Origin: Haliotis asinina
Taxonomy: Eukaryota > Mollusca > Gastropoda > Lepetellida > Haliotidae
Assembly (NCBI RefSeq): GCF_037392515.1
Contig: NC_090283.1
Coordinates: 25,994,249-26,058,248, forward strand
Direction: 5' to 3'
DNA length: 64,000 bases
Both the position numbers and the translations under genes were made by a program. The notes beneath the pieces are model-generated. The model was not told the origin of the DNA and made no database searches. It saw only the letters and a program-made list of their open reading frames with translations. Positions 1 to 38,805 of this stretch are shown here, in pieces. Position 1 is the stretch's first letter, and the number at the start of each line of letters is the position of its first letter.

Positions 1-87
1 TGTAATCCAAAATATAACATATGATGACATTAATAATGGTTGAAACTATCAGATTTGTTCGGGAAAACTTATAGATATATGTTGTCA

Positions 88-225
88 GACGAGTGTGTTT
101 TGGGATGGTTGATGTTCTGCAGTAGGAAAAATCCTATCATTTAGCAAGCCTTGGCGAGCTAAATACATAGTGTCTATTCCTAATACAGGATATTAACCAT
201 CTCCAAACACCCTCGTGTAATGAGC
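88..225. repeat. MITE-like palindrome
   Basis: Left arm GACGAGTGTGTTTTGGGATG and GTTGATGTTCTGCAGTAGGA is mirrored by ATTCCTAATACAGGATATTA and ACCATCTCCAAACACCCTCG. One arm of a relative lies at about 625-690, flanked by inverted TTTGTGACGTCATAGATAT copies at about 510 and 775. No transposase. Confidence 0.5.
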
Positions 226-479
226 TATTTTATCATACAATGGATAGTGTTCTCGGCAGGACAAAGCCAAAAGGACATTTTAGGTACCGGTTGGGATCTT
301 ATATAGATATTGCTGCAAATTAAAGAATTTTCATGTGAAATTTTACTGACTACTTGTACAGAGGGAACCAAAATGGCTTCAAGAGTCGGCGAGTGTGTCC
401 GCATTGACGACCGTCGATAAGGTACCCACCGACTGTCCGTGTTAGTTAGAGAACGGTACAGGAATCAAGGTCACCGATC

Positions 480-810
480 TTGTGACGTCACATATTACTA
501 CGAACATATTTGTGACGTCATAGATATGCGGCACATCCCACAAAGTTTAGTTTCATGAGCTGTAGGAAATGAAATCGCACTTTTTTAATTATAAAACAAG
601 AATGACGCTGTATGATAAATAGGTCCTCACCTTCGTGTGTTGTTCCGATGGTTAATATCCTGCATTAGGAATAAACACAATGTTTACATTATTATACAAC
701 GTCATTCTGATTTAAAACAGTGATGTCAAAAGCCACAAATCATAAAACTAAACTTAGTGGAATATCTATGACGTCACAAACAGGTGCGGAGTAATACGTT
801 AAGTCACAAG
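480..810. repeat. Larger inverted-repeat unit with TGACGTCA ends
   Basis: TTGTGACGTCATAGATAT with AAGTTTAGTTTCATGA at 509-556 is mirrored at about 734-780. The middle contains a single arm of the 88-225 palindrome family. CRE-like TGACGTCA palindromes occur three times in it. Confidence 0.4.
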
Positions 811-1982
811 CCGGGTGACACATTTTTTTCTCCTGATCACTCAGCTGACTGCGTTAGGTCATCTAGTTCCCAGTAAGCGTTTATGTTAACGCAAGTATTG
901 ATGTCAGCAAATCTTAGCATACGTTGAAAAATAACAACAAACTCAATGGGAATTTCAATAACCTTCTGTTATCCTTTTGAACAATAAATACCGTTCGCGT
1001 GACATTGTGTACCTGGATTCCTGTGTGTCCTCTCGCCAATGCTGACAGACGGTCGAGGAACTAAAGTTGTAATCTTCAAACGCCTGTGAATTTCTCTCTT
1101 AGCTTTGTAATCTACTTATCTATTATTATTCTCAGATAAAAGCACTGACAGTACCGTAACCATGGTCGTCAATCCGAGCACCACCGCTGATCCTTTACAC
1201 TGCGAAAGTAGTTCCTAAAATTTGCATATGACCGTTGTAAATTGCATTGATATCCTTATATGAATGACCCCAGCGGATATAAAAAATATCCACCGACTTT
1301 ATCCTACTGAGAACACAATCCCTTATATTTAACATACACAGAGAGTTAAATATGCATGATAAAACTAGAGTCCTGATCAGCTGAATACTGATTAATGAAT
1401 AATGGGTATTTATAGCTATACCACAATGACAAGTTGAATTAAAAGAAACGCATTGTCTCAACTATTTTCAAGAATTGTGAAATGTGATTGTTTGGTTTAG
1501 TATACCATGAAAATAATGAATCGTGGCGTCAGTTGTCTAGTTACAAGACATTACAACACTTACTGAAACTGAGACAAGGTTCAGCGTGTTTGCACACAAC
1601 ATGGGTGTATATTAACGTGTGGACATAGAAGAACTGACACATATCACCCTTTGCCAACGTCACTGAAGAGGATATGGGTGGTCCATTTGTCACATTTCGT
1701 ATTGCATGGTTGCGTCCCTTGGATACCCCAGGAATATATGATTCAAATATGGACTATTTTTAGGTTTGTCAGCACAATACACAAACTAATCGGTTTCTCC
1801 AAAGGGCATTACTTTAGACATTCCTTCCATATTGAGTCGGGAATCTGTGATGCATCTGGAATACTCTTTCGAGGTGCTAAACTCAACTCACTCACTCGGT
1901 AGCACCAGTTTCCCATATTAGCCAATACAATATCGTCGTTAAATAATGCCTCTGCACACACAACCTAACCATCACAATGTCC

Positions 1983-2756
1983 TTATAGTGATTTAGCTCC
2001 TTTGTTCTGAAGTAAGTTCACCATTTCTCTGTGTCTTTGAACAGTTGCTTCCATCAGTGCCGTGTTTCCGAAATGGTCTTTGCTGTTGATGTCGAAAATA
2101 TACTTGGACAAGACACGCTTCACAAGTTCCACATTTCCTCCACGACAGGCGAGATGCAGTATGTTCCTACTGTTAGTGTCATATCTCCTCCTTTGCTTAC
2201 GACTAAATTAAACACTTGCTCATGACCTTTGACAGCTGTCTCCATCACTGGAGTCCTTTCACACACTCCTCGACAGTTGATGTTAAAACAAGTCATGGAG
2301 AGGACATATCTGACCACTTCAATATGTCCTCCCACACATGCCCACTGTAGGACGTTGTCGCCACCATCATCAACCAAGGACATATCAGCCCCTTTGGATG
2401 TAAGCTGCTGTAACACGTTTAGATGCCCTGCATATGCTGCCTCCATAACTGGAGTCTTCTCATAGTTGCCTTTACCATCGATGTTCACAAGTGTGATGTA
2501 TCCATCTCCTCCAACACAAGCAAGGTGAAGGATGCTGTCATCACGACCATCAACCAGACCTACATCAGCTCCTTGACGCAACAGAAATTCTAATACTTCT
2601 CTTTGCCTCTTCCATGCTGCCAGCATCACCGGTGTCCTATTCAGCATTGGCACCCAGAAACAAAATGTTTTTCACTCGTTTTAGATCTCCCGTCAGCCAG
2701 GCGAAATGGAGAGCAGAATTTGTCGGGTGTGTGCCTTTCAAAGGTTCTATTGCTGA
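1983..2756 (-). pseudogene. Ankyrin-repeat pseudogene, intronless, frameshifted
   Basis: About 250 codons of ankyrin repeats on the minus strand, each built as TPVMEAAYAGH ... L..KGADMSLVDD ... NVLQWACVGGHIEVVRYVL. Four to five repeats are visible, but three lesions break them. First, the open 5' part (ALHFAWLTGDLKRVKNILF, ending GANAE) runs into a stop and a frameshift near 2640. Second, the HLACVGG repeat after SILHL is internally shortened. Third, a one-base shift near 2180 moves the last repeat (ILHLACRGGNVELVKRVLS ... LMEATVQRHREMVNLLQN) to another frame before the stop at 1983. With all repeats corrected, the piece would encode a tandem-ankyrin protein tail of the kind expanded in molluscs. 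The lack of introns suggests a retrocopy or a single-exon paralogue. Assembly error could mimic one of the shifts but hardly all three. Confidence 0.8.
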
Positions 2757-4333
2757 CTAAACAGACAAACACATGACAGTTCCTGTTGAATAGTTGTATG
2801 TTTTCAGTAACAAAGGCACACTGCGCATACTAAATCATTCTGAGATAGCCGTCATATGTCTTGTAGATTGTGAATGTAGATTTCTTGTACATTCGCTCGT
2901 TGAACCACTCGGCAAACCGATGAATTTGATTTGAGGGGTTGACTACAAATATAGAACAGTGTTGATATATGTACGGAAACGTAACGGAAATTGTGTTTAT
3001 ACATCAGAATATCAATCAGATGCGAATTTATTTTATCATTTTGGATTCTGGCAACACGTTTATATTTTCAGGGAACCTATTATTCATGTTATGCAGGGTG
3101 TCTCCAAATGTTCAGGGAGGTACACATGGAAAGGACAATGATAGGAAATCGGTAGGACACAGGAAAGTTTTATCCATAAACATAACTCCCAGGGCACAAG
3201 GTCCTTTCAATGAATATGGATACACATGTTGAATATGGCAGACTGAAACATTGGTTCTATTCCTCGTTATGGGATCGTCTTTTTCACTGAAGCAAGGACT
3301 ATGCTACCTTTAAACTAAAACGACTTACCCCTGTCGGCATGGGTGTTTCTACTGACGTCCAACGTCGTGTTACAGACGCCGATCGTAAAATGAATGGCGT
3401 TAACCAGTCACACAGGTTGTCCTTACAATGGTTCCTTTCTCCTACTTGTAGACATTTATGTCGCAAGAGAGTATAAAGACATGTTCCGATTATTAATGTA
3501 TTCTGATAGTTGTTAAGAGCTCCAGTCACCAACATGCCAGCTATATGCCAGTCTTGTGATGGCTGGTAGGAGCAGGGACCCCGAATTCATGTGATTTCTG
3601 AGTGAGTATTTGGGTCATTATACATTTGTTAATTTTATGTGATTAACGTTCCTGGGCAATGATTTCCTTGTTTCACCAGAACAAGTCCCTGTCGACATTC
3701 GCCTTGACAGAACGAGGTACACGACTATAATTCATAGAAAATCCTGACAGCTATCAGGACACAAACCTAGACGGAGTTTCTTCTAACGAATATTTCAACG
3801 TAAAACACCTAGAAGATCCCTTCACTGTGATGTCGAAGTAACGGGATCCCATTTGCATGGAAGTCTTCCTCAGGTTGGTTTAAATGCGTCTTTACTACCT
3901 GTATCGACAGACCAGTTAGGTTCCAGTGGAACAGTAGAACACCCGTAGGTGGTGGAACAGACTTCGCCTGTTTCGAATGAGAAGTCGACATTTTAAAAGT
4001 ACTTAGACTGACACTACTTTTTCAACCAAACCTTAAGTTGAAACAAACTGATGAACTTAATTTCTGTTCACTTCGGTATTAAACCTAACCGACGCACTCC
4101 CTACTTCTCTTTGTTCTTGAAAAAACAATTATAAACAAAACCATGGTATACAGTGCGATAAGAGTGATCACTCTACACTGGGGAAAATCTCGCAGGGGGA
4201 GACACTGAGACTTGACTTCTCAAATACAATTCAAGGTAGAGTTGATCCTTCCTTCTGAAGAGGAACACCTCACTGTAGCTGTAATACAGATAAATGACAA
4301 CACAGCAATAATCTTCTTACACAACGGACACAT
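2757..4333. other. No gene recognised
   Basis: Between the ankyrin pseudogene and the DUF885 poly(A) signal I see only short unrelated frames and no repeat of the named families. Confidence 0.4.
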
Positions 4334-4339
4334 TTTATT
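4334..4339 (-). promoter_or_regulatory. Poly(A) signal of the DUF885 gene
   Basis: AATAAA on the minus strand, 69 bases after the stop codon. It is the first canonical signal downstream, so it probably sets the end of a short 3' UTR. Confidence 0.6.
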
Positions 4340-4407
4340 TACAGCAGACAAAGACTCTCTACCATACAAAACACTGTACACTACACAGAACATATATATC
4401 ATAAATA

Positions 4408-32125
<27,718 letters not shown>

Positions 32126-33392
32126 CTGAAAAGTGAAATGAAATAAAACTTATAAAAATTCTATTATGAGTTATAATATCCACGTAATAAACTGAGATTA
32201 AGCTATATTCTCCATCAACTATTTAAGGCTAAACTACAACTGATTCTACTAAAGGTGACTAATTAAAAAATGTACATATTCAGCCTCAACAACGACTGCC
32301 AAAGTAGGTATTATTAAATACAACTGACACCTGAAAATATGATAAAACTCTAAAGACGTTTCTTCTTTCAGTCACTATTATGGGAATCACAGCTTGGCGA
32401 TTCCGGGACTAAAGCGTCCCAGCATCATTACAGGTTCCGTCTCAAGTATTGTGACGTGGCTGTTTGTCATTATGCCCATGTGGTCAGTATCAATGGCTTG
32501 ACTGTGTGAGAAACCGTCATAACTGGACTATTGCACACTAAACACAACCACCAACGCAATGGATAACTTACAATTATTCCGGAGGTGGTGTAAACTAATC
32601 CTGAAACTAATCCTAATCAACACAACGTTGTAATTGATGTTCTTTCCAAGGCAAATCTGCTTCCTTTGTTTCGTTTGCTCAAGCAACCAGAACTTGAGTT
32701 AAGTCAGCAATCTGTCTAACAAGATCCCATATCGTAATTATCTCAACCAACTCAGACGCAGAGCAGTCAAAACATGTAATTCACCTCTTCCTTTTCAGTA
32801 ACCGAGTAGAACCCTTACCACCAAAATCAAGCAGGTCTCACATCTTAGGTCAGAAGGCAAGCCATTCCTTGACAAGGTCTCTTTAAAATTACCTCAAGAG
32901 TTGCATCCAATCATCATTAAGAGCGTTCTTATCTTCAAGCTTCAAACATCATGTCCATAACAATAACAGTGTCTGGAGCTCTGATAACACGCGATCGCAG
33001 GAGCCATATTGAAACCCAAACGTGGGGAATTTTAAGTTCAAAGAAAAACGTTTGACGCGAGGCCGGACAAATGTACATCTTCTTGATTCGTGATTTCAGA
33101 AGTTTGTTGATTTTGAAAGCTGATATTTATCAGATGAATCGTTCCTGCGACTTCGCATTGCATGTGTTTATGTAAACTCGTCAGTTCTAGGATGATTTAA
33201 GCTACTGCAATATGGTAATTTGAAAAGAGACCTTGTTCTTGTTGGCGTGCAAAGACAACAAATTCAACAAGGTTTACCGAACGTTCCATTTTGGCAACAA
33301 TGTGTCCTTATAATTTTTATCACCGATGATCAATACTGATTTTGAATACAAGGCAGGTAATACCTTTAAAATTCACATAAGAGACTGTAGGC
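32126..33392. other. Upstream of DUF885 exon a, first exon not found
   Basis: The gene's first exon should lie beyond 32125 and end in phase 1. No convincing ATG, signal peptide and donor were found here. Confidence 0.4.
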
Positions 33393-33557
33393 GAGTGAGT
33401 GAGATTAGTTTTACGCCGAATTCAGCAATATATCAGACCTATCACGGTGGGGAACACAAGAAATGGGACTCACACATTGTACCCGTATGGGGAATCGAAC
33501 CCAGGTCTTCGACGTGACGAGCGAGCACGTTAATCATGAAGCTACCCACCGACCCAG
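33393..33557 (-). mobile_element. SINE-B
   Basis: GAGTGAGTGAGATTAG tail, ACACATTGTACCCGTATGGGG, inverted B box GGAATCGAACC and GACGAGCGAGCACG. Confidence 0.7.
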
Positions 33558-33744
33558 GAGGCTTAATGGATATGACATGTGAGAATTAACGGGCTCAAAC
33601 ATCATGTATTGACAGTCTACCACGGTGTTGTGAGGCCCTATCTGGTATCTGCATGATCAGTGCAACAGCAGAACCTGTTTAAATCAAGGTGGGTGGTCGT
33701 TTGTAAAGTGGGATAGCCTTGGAGGCAGATACACCTCTTCTGTC

Positions 33745-34160
33745 TGGGTAAGGTTACTTCACAAGGACCAGCCTGGATCAGCGGCGTTTTTTCTCACAAT
33801 GTAGCCTGTCTCACAGTTCCTGAACCACATTATTTCCAGTACAGCCTACCATAGTCTCTAAAGCAAATATATCCAAGAAAGCCCATGCAGGTCTAGAAAA
33901 TCTGGCAAGTCTAGATTACCTTAGCTTCGGGAAAATGAAGAAAGTCTCAGAGCTCCAATTCATTGTAATATTCTTTTTTACTATGAACTATGTTCATTTC
34001 AGAGACTAGTTGTTAGTCTAAGCCTAGCCCTCCCTGCAGTGCTAAGTCGGTAGGTTCACTGGTCTCCCTTAGGCTCCTTTTCAATTTATCTGGGTTAGTT
34101 TGTTACTGTCAAAATTGTATATATTCAGTGACTAAACACTGGTCTACCTACAATACTGCG
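33745..34160 (+). repeat. Dispersed repeat C, two adjoining copies
   Basis: Landmarks are AAGTCTAGATT, a GAGCTCC block and TTCAGAGACTA. The second part reads GGGTTAGTTTGTTACTGTC. Relatives lie at 39962-40095, 52440-52665 and, inverted, about 47105-47225. No coding content seen, and the family is unknown to me. Confidence 0.45.
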
Positions 34161-34236
34161 AACAAATGAAATACCATCCTTTATAGTTCTGTCCAGATAA
34201 TTACTTATAGATTTGGTATCTTTAGATACTTGGATG

Positions 34237-35547
34237 TATTAACATGGTGGAAATGCACAATATTTTATAAAGATTCTATGACAGAATATTTTATTGAAAT
34301 ATCGAAATGCTACACGTGCCACATCTTCAGTCTGCCAAGGGTCACACTGATAACGAAGGTCCAAGACCATTACCTTGTAAGTGCTAACAGATAGAGATAG
34401 GCTAATCCAATTTATCGTGTACTTCACTCGTGGTCACACTGATATCGAATGTCCAAGACCAATATCTTGTATGTGTCAGCAGATGCATCATGTCTTTCGC
34501 TTGTCAACGCCGTTGTGGTCAAATACGTTATGAAAATCTTTATGTAATTCTGACAGATAGAGTAACTTAACTTCGCAGTAGGTACGTTATCGGTAGTCGA
34601 ATTAGGCAATAGGATTTAGATACAACAACTTATCAGCAATATTATCAGTAAACCCGATTAGCTATGACAACTGGGAAAGGGTATAAAACAGGGACGACCA
34701 CAGTCACAAATCATCCTGTGACTGTGGCGTAATAAACTCCTTGTTTATTTACTCAGGTAAGACCCTTTACTTTCTTCTACCTTGGCAAATCGTTACCATT
34801 ACTGTTCAATGTTTTCTGCAATACATGTTCGCTATCATGACCACATGTTAAGATCCTTGGCAAGGTCGTTATGTTATGTGGAACGAGGGTCGTTAATATA
34901 TTTTAGACTGTTTTACTCTCTATTGCTCTGTTCAGGAGCGGCTAGGTACCCTAGTGGTTAGAGCGTTTGTTCGTCACGCTGAAGGCCCGGGTTCGATTCC
35001 CCACGTGGGCACAATGTGTTAAGCCCATTTCTGGTGTCCTGAGCGATTGCTGAAATATTGTTAAAAGCGCTGTAAAACCCAAATCGCTCCCTGTATTGCT
35101 GTTCATGTTTTGTCTGTTTGATAATAGTGGTTTCGTGGCTGTCGTAGAGCGTGTCGTGTATTGTTTCAATTATTGTATTATTATTATTATAATTATTGTG
35201 AATATCTTCCCGTGTTGAATGATACTGGTATAATGTATAGAGTGTGTTCGACACTGTGTAGTTCATTATGTACTGCGTAATGTTGTTTTGGATATGCTAG
35301 TATTATATTAAGATGTATGAACGAAAATGTGTTGATGTTAGGTGTTAGAAATGTATCTTGATTTATGTAGTATGTGTCGTGTACATCGACGTATGATGAT
35401 TATGTACTTTGTATAGCAGCATGTAATGATAATGTATCTTGGCAACTGATTACTGATTGTCAATATGTTCTAATAATTATTTGTACCTAATTATGTAAAA
35501 ATGATCCTGTGACTGTGGCGTAATAAACTCCTTGTTTATTCACTCAG
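34237..35547 (+). repeat. 5' LTR (1311 bp)
   Basis: The U3-like part has two 43-bp direct repeats (34341-34383 and 34433-34475), possibly enhancers. Then come TATAAAA at 34682, a perfect 10-bp stem-loop at 34698-34727 and AATAAA at 34731. The 44 bp around that AATAAA is repeated near the LTR end (about 35504-35547). A SINE-B copy lies inside at about 34934-35095. Confidence 0.75.
34934..35095 (+). mobile_element. SINE-B inside the 5' LTR
   Basis: A box (TACCCTAGTGG), exact B box (GGTTCGATTCC) and GTAAAACCC tail. It is present at the same place in both LTRs (38114-38275), so it entered the element before its last transposition. Confidence 0.75.
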
Positions 35548-37416
35548 AGGGTCCCGTGTGTTGTGTGGGTTGGTTGTGCCACTGGCACCTCTGCTGAGCG
35601 AGTTGAAACTTCAGCTCGTTCTTGATGGGCGGCGGAGGGCCAGTGGTGACCATGGCGGCTCACCAACCCACACATGGCAACAACGGACGCAGGACCCAGA
35701 CGACCCACCCACAGACGACCCCCTGACTCCACCAAGAACCGGGTGGAACGGACAAGGCACTGGAGGATCCCACAACCCACTGCCCCGGGCCCCAACACTA
35801 CAGGAACCCCTCCAGTCATGTATGTGGGTATTACGTCTTACATTGTCCACTTCGCAGTGAAGCACCGGTAGCTGGCTGACATGAAGGACGACAAAGACAG
35901 CGTCACCTCGATCGTCATCATGGATAACAATAGCAGGAGACCAGACGCAGGAGCCGTTACAACCCAGACATCATCAAGATGTCAGCCGTTTAGCAACAAA
36001 TCATCAACTCCTTCTGGACCCAACAATCAAGTGAGTGAATCAACGTTCAAGATCAAGTCAACTTCGGCATACCTCAAGAATCATCTCTAAGTTTCTTCCG
36101 ATGTTTGTGACCATATCTGTGAACTTTGGTTCTGACTCTCACCGTGAACTGTGTACGTGAACTTCTGAAGGACGTTCTTGTGTATGCGAGGTATGTTAGT
36201 AGTTATGCTGTATCTTCACCGGTCACTGAATTGTCGTGTTCACGTTTGTCATGGTTTCATATACTGAGTACGTATTGCAATCTATGTGATGTTATCAGAC
36301 ATACATTTTTATCAGATGAAGTTGTTGAAATCGGCTAGGTTCTTACTCTACGGTATGATATGGTTACGTCCTACGTCCTACGCATTTACGCATTTAGTGC
36401 AGATCAACGTTATCTGCGGGATCCGAGTCTTACCAAACAAACCAGACTCCCGGTTTCAAGGATTTTTCTCATACGTTGTATGTCTATACCCATCACTTTA
36501 GATAATAGCTTTCAAGAAGTTATTCAATACCCTATTTCATGCTTACATTTTCATATCGTTCTTTTTGAACATGTGAGCGTCAAATTTATAAGTACTCATT
36601 GTGGACATGATATATTCGTGCTTTATCATTAGCTACATGTAAACGTATACATATGTTGTGAAGACCCATTGCTTGGCATATTCCACGAGCTACCTATAAA
36701 TATCTTCAGATAAAGTAGATCACGGGGATTTGGGATGTGTCCTTCATACCTAAATTTAATTATGTCAATACCATCTAGATCAAACATAGTTCTAAAGTGC
36801 TGGAAATTGTCCGGACAGTTTCACCCAAACCCTACATGTTGTTCTATTTGGTGTACACATTAAGTAACTCACATTTTCTTGTGTTTTGTTTTAAGGAAGG
36901 GGGCCCATCTTTAACATCCTCTGTATCCTGATAGTCGCCATTTCCCATCCATTGTTTGTCTCACCACCGCCCTTTGAAGGCTCCGTACATAACAAATGGT
37001 CCCAAATGCATTTTCATACCCATTGCCCAACTGACCAAATGCATCACGCAATACAACATAGAGGCTCCGGTGAACATCACCAATCTCCAAATAGTAGGTT
37101 GGTTTCGTCCTAGATTATATGTCGACATGACAGGGCTTACCATCACTGACGTTTCTTTAGGTAAGGCTGTCACCTTACCTTCTTCCTTTCTATTGCCATT
37201 CAGAATTGCCTCCTGTTTGCATCCAATTTTAAAGCGGCCATTTTGTGCATATATAATGATAGATCATCATGGGTACATACTGCCAGTCGGCTCTGTGAAA
37301 CGTGCAGGGACACTACCTGCTATCTCTATCTACCCATCTCTGGTTGCGTAAATCTGGATAGCGTCATTCTTCATGCAAAATTTCGGGACGAAATTTTAAA
37401 ACGAACGGGGGGATAT
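35548..37416 (+). other. Interior of the LTR element, no intact gene
   Basis: Holds a leader beginning GGGTCCCGTGTG, a short gag-like start (ATGGCGGCTCACC at about 35652) that stops after 24 codons, several unrelated short frames, and the polypurine end at about 37400-37414. A 131-codon frame at 36956-37351 shows no recognisable retroelement motif. Confidence 0.5.
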
Positions 37417-38727
37417 TATTAACATGGTGGAAATGCACAATATTTTATAAAGATTCTATGACAGAATATTTTATTGAAATATCGAAATGCTACACGTGCC
37501 ACATCTTCAGTCTGCCAAGGGTCACACTGATAACGAAGGTCCAAGACCATTACCTTGTAAGTGTTAACAGATAGAGATAGGCTAATCCAATTTATCGTGT
37601 ACTTCACTCGTGGTCACACTGATATCGAATGTCCAAGACCAATATCTTGTATGTGTCAGCAGATGCATCATGTCTTTCGCTTGTCAACGCCGTTGTGGTC
37701 AAATACGTTATGAAAATCTTTATGTAATTCTGACAGATAGAGTAACTTAACTTCGCAGTAGGTACGTTATCGGTAGTCGAATTAGGCAATAGGATTTAGA
37801 TACAACAACTTATCAGCAATATTATCAGTAAACCCGATTAGCTATGACAACTGGGAAAGGGTATAAAACAGGGACGACCACAGTCACAAATCATCCTGTG
37901 ACTGTGGCGTAATAAACTCCTTGTTTATTTACTCAGGTAAGACCCTTTACTTTCTTCTACCTTGGCAAATCGTTACCATTACTGTTCAATGTTTTCTGCA
38001 ATACATGTTCGCTATCATGACCACATGTTAAGATCCTTGGCAAGGTCGTTATGTTATGTGGAACGAGGGTCGTTAATATATTTTAGACTGTTTTACTCTC
38101 TATTGCTCTGTTCAGGAGCGGCTAGGTACCCTAGTGGTTAGAGCGTTTGTTCGTCACGCTGAAGGCCCGGGTTCGATTCCCCACGTGGGCACAATGTGTT
38201 AAGCCCATTTCTGGTGTCCTAAGCGATTGCTGAAATATTGTTAAAAGCGCTGTAAAACCCAAATCGCTCCCTGTATTGCTGTTCATGTTTTGTCTGTTTG
38301 ATAATAGTGGTTTCGTGGCTGTCGTAGAGCGTGTCGTGTATTGTTTCAATTATTGTATTATTATTATTATAATTATTGTGAATATCTTCCCGTGTTGAAT
38401 GATACTGGTATAATGTATAGAGTGTGTTCGACACTGTGTAGTTCATTATGTACTGCGTAATGTTGTTTTGGATATGCTAGTATTATATTAAGATGTATGA
38501 ACGAAAATGTGTTGATGTTAGGTGTTAGAAATGTATCTTGATTTATGTAGTATGTGTCGTGTACATCGACGTATGATGATTATGTACTTTGTATAGCAGC
38601 ATGTAATGATAATGTATCTTGGCAACTGATTACTGATTGTCAATATGTTCTAATAATTATTTGTACCTAATTATGTAAAAATGATCCTGTGACTGTGGCG
38701 TAATAAACTCCTTGTTTATTCACTCAG
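37417..38727 (+). repeat. 3' LTR (1311 bp)
   Basis: Near-identical copy of 34237-35547, including its SINE-B, TATA box and both AATAAA sites. It follows directly on the polypurine tract. Beyond it, bases 38728-38805 still resemble the leader that follows the 5' LTR. Confidence 0.75.
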
Positions 38728-38805
38728 GTTCTCGTGTTGTGTGTGGGTTGGTATAGTTACACCTCCTAGCTGCCAAGCGAGCTGATTCCCCAAACTCGCG
38801 AGTTA

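Larger units (their letters stand above)
34237..38727 (+). mobile_element. Non-autonomous LTR retroelement (Gypsy-like 3' end)
   Basis: Two 1311-bp direct repeats (34237-35547 and 37417-38727) flank 1.87 kb. They differ at only two positions seen by eye (34384/37564 and 35041/38221). The interior has no reverse transcriptase, integrase or protease motif. It starts with a GC- and proline-rich leader or gag-like scrap whose frame soon stops. It ends in TTCGGGACGAAATTTTAAAA and then a polypurine tract ACGGGGGGAT, the arrangement typical of the 3' end of Ty3/Gypsy elements. The element therefore depends on proteins made elsewhere. I could not find a target-site duplication or standard TG...CA ends. 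Confidence 0.75.

Noticed and set aside
1650-1902. Possible ancient SINE-A ending ACTCAACTCACTCACTCGG
   Set aside because: Only the tail is recognisable. The body does not follow the family order.
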